From: Cytophagales bacterium
GTDB lineage: Bacteria > Bacteroidota > Bacteroidia > Cytophagales > Cyclobacteriaceae
Assembly (NCBI GenBank): GCA_027317105.1
Contig: DAHVFH010000144.1
Coordinates: 1 to 62,787, forward strand
Direction: 5' to 3'
Length of the DNA: 62,787 nucleotides
The translations under genes and the position numbers were made by a program. Shown here piece by piece: positions 61,993 to 62,787 of the stretch (position 1 is the stretch's first letter; the number at the start of each line of letters is the position of its first letter). The notes below the pieces were generated by a model. The model ran no database searches and was not told where the DNA came from. It was given only the letters and a program-made list of their open reading frames with translations.

Positions 61993-62040
61993 ATAGGCAA
62001 ATAACATCTCACCATTACAACTATTTTATAAATTCATCTT

Positions 62041-62299
62041 ATGGCTCTGCGTGGACAAACCCGTTTTTTGGGTGAAGATTGTTTCTTCGTTACCCCCACG
62101 GGCTATAAATTTTACCGTCTTCTGGAAATGGAGGAATGCAAAATGATTGTGAGCGACAGCATCCATTTTAGCGACAGCATCCATTTTCTCAACAACAAAT
62201 ACAATACAGCATTACTGGGCTAGGTGATCCATGCCCAATCATGCCCATCTGATCCCTCTACGTCAAAAAGCTAAATCAACTTTCCCATTGGAGGCGTGA
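62041..62299 (+). pseudogene. REP-associated (Y1) tyrosine transposase, broken
   Basis: The first 60 codons (ATG 62041) contain FFVTPTGYKFYRLLEMEE and FLNNKYNTALLG, then a TAG. After one extra base the frame continues as MPNHAHLI, the HUH motif (H-x-H) of Y1/IS200-like transposases, normally preceded by GYVI, and a stop ends it at 62299. So at least one nonsense change and one frameshift occur, and the catalytic Tyr region is absent. An 18-bp tandem duplication (AGCGACAGCATCCATTTT, 62152-62169 and 62170-62187) adds SDSIHF inside it. Confidence 0.75.
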
Positions 62300-62339
62300 C
62301 TTTAAGAAACGCAGAGGCGGTTGACTGCGAAGAATTGAG

Positions 62340-62361
62340 CGTCAGGTCGAAAGACCTGACG
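62340..62361. repeat. right REP-like palindrome
   Basis: Arms CGTCAGGTC and GACCTGACG enclose a GAAA tetraloop. The stem is perfect. There is no long T-tract on either side. It lies 41 bp after the transposase remnant. Confidence 0.85.
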
Positions 62362-62385
62362 ACTTGTTTTCTTACTACTTATTGC

Positions 62386-62787
62386 CTACTTCCAATTTTG
62401 GATGGATTCCTTAAGAGTTACCTGACCACCCTCTAACCACTGTTTTAAAATATCTTGGTCAGCGCACAAGTAGAGTTTGTCGTCAATAATTTTAAAAGAA
62501 TTGGGGTCGCTGTTGGCGGTGAATCCTTTGCTAACGGCAAAAGCGCAATAGCCTCCGAACTGTGGTGAATATTTTTCTGGATTGGATTTGAACAACTCAG
62601 CATTTTGCTGTGATGAAAAGTACCAAGTGGCTTCGTTCCATTTGTAAGCAAAATTCACTTCACCCTTAATCGCCTTCTTAGTGGTGAAATAAGCAACCGG
62701 GTCGTAACCGTTAATGGCTTCATCTGAAAACATGGATGTGTTAACTTCATCGTGACCCCACGTCAGGGGTGTCACTCGTTTTATTTT
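62386..62787 (-). CDS. YHS-domain protein, 5' end cut by window edge
   Basis: The minus-strand frame is open to the right edge; a GTG at 62775 is possible, but no signal peptide is present there, so the true start is probably outside. INGYDPVAYFTTKKAIKG, then YKWNEATWYFSSQQNAELF and YSPQFGGYCAFAVSKG are characteristic of the YHS family, a small metal- or haem-associated domain in secreted proteins and copper-related enzymes. Function is unknown. Confidence 0.85.
   Translation of the reverse strand, partial: KIKRVTPLTWGHDEVNTSMFSDEAINGYDPVAYFTTKKAIKGEVNFAYKWNEATWYFSSQQNAELFKSNPEKYSPQFGGYCAFAVSKGFTANSDPNSFKIIDDKLYLCADQDILKQWLEGGQVTLKESIQNWK

Noticed and set aside
62340..62361. GAAA-loop hairpin as a rho-independent terminator
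   Set aside because: No proper T-tract on either side, and an inverted partner flanks the transposase, so REP-like is the better reading.
1..62787. CRISPR array, prophage or integron
   Set aside because: No regularly spaced repeats, phage structural genes, integrase or att-like repeats were seen; the single tRNA-Ser is not flanked by an integrase.

Overview
The window looks like a chromosomal segment of a Bacteroidota bacterium, most likely of the Cytophagales type. The reasons are moderate GC content, TAnnTTTG-type promoter boxes, many lipoproteins and PD40/DKNYY proteins, UMF1 and sterol-desaturase-like proteins, and numerous PAS/GAF sensor kinases. The assignment to a lineage is inference; no rRNA is present. 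One tRNA gene (Ser, anticodon GGA) was found. No CRISPR array, intact insertion sequence or prophage was seen.

Layout. 1-6.2 kb (minus strand) is a trans-4-hydroxy-L-proline catabolic operon: epimerase cut by the left edge, a GH36-like glycosidase, ketoglutarate semialdehyde dehydrogenase, a membrane-anchored serine hydrolase and a DapA-family deaminase. A divergent AraC regulator (6.35 kb) is its likely controller. 7.4-12.3 kb holds housekeeping genes: DoxX, an RRM protein, a PAP2-like protein, RpoN, a CobB-type sirtuin and a dihaem cytochrome c. 12.4-12.8 kb is a gene graveyard with a broken prolyl oligopeptidase. 12.8-15.5 kb encodes an A/T-rich surface protein pair. 15.5-17.8 kb has glutaryl-CoA dehydrogenase and tryptophan 2,3-dioxygenase facing each other's upstream side. 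17.8-27.4 kb is a mixed accessory stretch: a decayed VapBC-like pair, DKNYY, DoxX, methyltransferase, PLP decarboxylase, small lipoprotein, nucleotidase, tRNA-Ser, sterol desaturase, UMF1 transporter, serine hydrolase and cytochrome b. An IS66 remnant follows.

27.9-44.7 kb and parts of 54.9-61.1 kb carry a sulfur/redox theme: two TauE/SafE transporters, a YgaP-type DUF2892 protein, a three-gene RND efflux operon, a persulfide-dioxygenase-like MBL protein fused to two rhodanese domains, a Crp/Fnr regulator, a TsdA-like thiosulfate dehydrogenase, a Tat-exported SoxB-like metallohydrolase and a secreted rhodanese. The most striking observation is regulatory. The efflux operon and the MBL-rhodanese/TauE operon each carry a near-identical 14-bp palindrome, GTGACYCAGRTCAC, placed exactly 22 bp upstream of a perfect TAnnTTTG box. 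The Crp/Fnr protein encoded next to the second site has CRP-like recognition residues (RE and R in its helix) that fit a GTGA half-site. This suggests a small, self-contained activator regulon.

35.4-39.8 kb and 44.9-60.5 kb are signalling genes: a CheB-CheR fusion with a hybrid kinase, a kinase-less multi-PAS protein, two histidine-kinase/NarL-type regulator pairs, and a lone receiver overlapping a sensor that stops after its histidine domain. The right end (62 kb) holds a broken REP-associated (Y1) transposase with REP-like palindromes on both sides, then a YHS-domain gene cut by the edge.
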